Assembly: GCA_002385265.1 (NCBI GenBank)
Contig: DGDD01000206.1
Location: 1-5,862 of the forward strand
Reading direction: 5' to 3'
Source of the DNA: Chitinophagaceae bacterium UBA3961
GTDB taxonomy: Bacteria > Bacteroidota > Bacteroidia > Chitinophagales > Chitinophagaceae
Length of the DNA stretch: 5,862 nt
The position numbers and the translations under genes are program-made. Under the pieces are notes generated by a model. It ran no database searches. It saw nothing but the letters and a program-made list of their open reading frames with translations, and was not told the origin of the DNA. Of the stretch, positions 4,629 to 5,862 are shown piece after piece; within the stretch, counting starts at the first letter, position 1; each line of letters starts with the position of its first letter.

Positions 4629-5862
4629 ATGCGTCTCAAATTCGTTCTTGCACTTTGCTTCTCCATTATTTTCTTTCAACTGGTTACAGCTCAGGAAGGA
4701 TTTCAATGGGAGAATTCCGGAAAAGCATACTTTCAATTCGATGGTTCCGATATTCAACGAATTGAACTGCCTTCACTCAACAAACAAGTGATTGTTTCAA
4801 AAGCACAGTTAACACCAAAAGGCGGAGGGTCGCCACTGGTAGTTAAAAGCTTTCGTTTTTCAAACGATGGAAATCAAGTGTTGATTTTTACCAATACCAA
4901 ACGGGTGTGGCGTTTAGAAACCAAGGGCGACTATTGGATTTACAATAAATCAAATAATAGTTTAAAGCAAATTGGAAAGAGTTTGCCGGCGTCTTCATTG
5001 ATGTTTGCAAAAATTTCGCCCGATGGTAAATCAGTAGCCTATGTGAGCAATTTCAACATTTACGTTGAAGACATCGCTTCCGGCAAAATAAAGGCCCTTA
5101 CTACCAAGGGAAACCGAAAAATAATAAACGGAACTTTCGATTGGGCTTATGAAGAAGAGTTTTTCTGTAGAGACGGATTTCGCTGGAGCCCCGATAGCAA
5201 GCAAATTGCTTACTGGCAAATTGATGCTCGTGGTACCAAAGACTATTTGATGGTTAACAACACAGATAGCATTTATCCGGTTGCTGTTCCCGTAGAATAT
5301 CCGGTATCGGGTGAAGCTCCTTCTCCATTTAAAATAGGAGTGGTGTCTATCGCTACTGCACAAACCAAATGGATGAATGTGCCTACTGATCCTGTATTAC
5401 AAAGCTATGTACCTCGCTTGGAATGGGCGGGAAACAGTACAGAACTCATTCTGCAACATTTGAACCGCAAACAAAATCAAAGTACCATTTATGTAGCTAC
5501 TGCCGCTACAGGAGCAGTAAAACCCATTTACAAGGAAGTTGATAATGCTTGGATCGATATCCTGCCATTATGGGACAATGATTATATCTGGGGAGGTTGG
5601 GACTGGCTCGACAATGGAAAGTCATTTCTTTGGGCCAGTGAGCAGGATGGCTGGCGTCATTTGTATAAGATTGATAGAGCCGGAAATGCAAGTTTGATCA
5701 CCAAGGGAGATTATGATGTAATGGATATTGCAGCCATCAATGAAAAAACCGGCTATGTGTATTTTCATGCTGCCCCTGAAAATGCTACGCAAAAGTACCT
5801 CTACCGCACCAAGCTAGATGGAACCGGATCTTTGGAAAGAGTGAGTCCGGCAAATCAAGCAG
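4629..5862 (+). CDS. Exported S9B prolyl peptidase, dipeptidyl peptidase IV-like (3' end outside window)
   Basis: The frame from ATG 4629 is open to the window edge: 411 codons of a protein that in this family usually has about 700-750. Residues 1-21 form a Sec signal peptide (Arg2, Lys4, a hydrophobic core from Phe5, VTA before Gln22), so the enzyme is exported. The rest is the DPP IV N-terminal beta-propeller. Blade-like repeats read ISPDGKSVAYVSNFNIYVED (from about 134), RWSPDSKQIAYW and LEWAGNSTELILQHLNR. The decisive motif is DWAYEEEF at 171-178: Glu175-Glu176 align with the double Glu (205/206) of human DPP IV, which binds the free N-terminus of the substrate. The expected reaction is release of Xaa-Pro or Xaa-Ala dipeptides from peptide N-termini, probably for peptide nutrition. 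The Ser-Asp-His triad lies beyond position 5862, so activity cannot be confirmed. A weak GGAAG at 4612-4616 precedes the start. The gene is functionally unrelated to fusA and separately transcribed. Confidence 0.88.
   Translation, partial: MRLKFVLALCFSIIFFQLVTAQEGFQWENSGKAYFQFDGSDIQRIELPSLNKQVIVSKAQLTPKGGGSPLVVKSFRFSNDGNQVLIFTNTKRVWRLETKGDYWIYNKSNNSLKQIGKSLPASSLMFAKISPDGKSVAYVSNFNIYVEDIASGKIKALTTKGNRKIINGTFDWAYEEEFFCRDGFRWSPDSKQIAYWQIDARGTKDYLMVNNTDSIYPVAVPVEYPVSGEAPSPFKIGVVSIATAQTKWMNVPTDPVLQSYVPRLEWAGNSTELILQHLNRKQNQSTIYVATAATGAVKPIYKEVDNAWIDILPLWDNDYIWGGWDWLDNGKSFLWASEQDGWRHLYKIDRAGNASLITKGDYDVMDIAAINEKTGYVYFHAAPENATQKYLYRTKLDGTGSLERVSPANQA

Noticed and set aside
4650..4661. Possible lipobox cysteine (Cys10) in the peptidase signal peptide
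   Set aside because: The residues before it (Leu-Ala-Leu-Cys) lack the small residue needed at -1, and the cysteine lies inside the hydrophobic core. A signal peptidase I site after Ala21 fits better.
5031..5691. - strand frames opposite the peptidase gene
   Set aside because: The + strand frame clearly encodes an S9B propeller with a signal peptide and the double-Glu motif, so the antisense frames are incidental.

Overview
The window reads as a chromosomal segment from a member of the Bacteroidota, possibly near the Chitinophaga/Sphingobacteria groups (inference). Three observations support this. Two promoters carry the Bacteroidota -7 element TAnnTTTG, ahead of rpsL and fusA. The highly expressed genes begin after A-rich leaders with little or no Shine-Dalgarno sequence. 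The EF-G and the S9B peptidase have the sequence character of that phylum, judged by eye without a database search. All genes I can support are on the + strand.

Layout: (1) Positions 2-800 hold the 3' end of an unrecognised gene and, 31 bases later, an unrecognised 196-residue protein with one N-terminal membrane segment. (2) After about 170 bases containing an AT-rich hairpin and a promoter come rpsL (S12) and rpsG (S7), ending in a strong intrinsic terminator at 1874-1904. (3) Positions 1845-2331 are a 487-base gap. It holds that terminator, a pyrimidine-rich low-complexity stretch with short direct repeats, a good promoter at 2054-2083, and a leader of about 240 nt that can fold into several stems. 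(4) fusA (EF-G, 716 residues) follows, with its own strong terminator at 4506-4534. (5) From 4629 to the window edge runs the first 411 codons of an exported dipeptidyl-peptidase-IV-like S9B peptidase. It has a signal peptide and most of the beta-propeller, including the double-Glu motif; the catalytic domain lies outside the window.

rpsL, rpsG and fusA form the classical 'str' cluster: two small-subunit proteins of the decoding centre and head, and the translocase that acts on them. Here the cluster is split by a terminator and a separate promoter, and fusA is followed by an unrelated peptidase gene rather than by tuf or rpsJ. The most interesting non-coding signal is the fusA leader: its predicted 5' end can close a stem, and a downstream segment has two mutually exclusive partners. 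I see no mobile element, CRISPR array, tRNA or rRNA, and no evidence of a wholly new multi-gene system. Most of the window is core housekeeping DNA.
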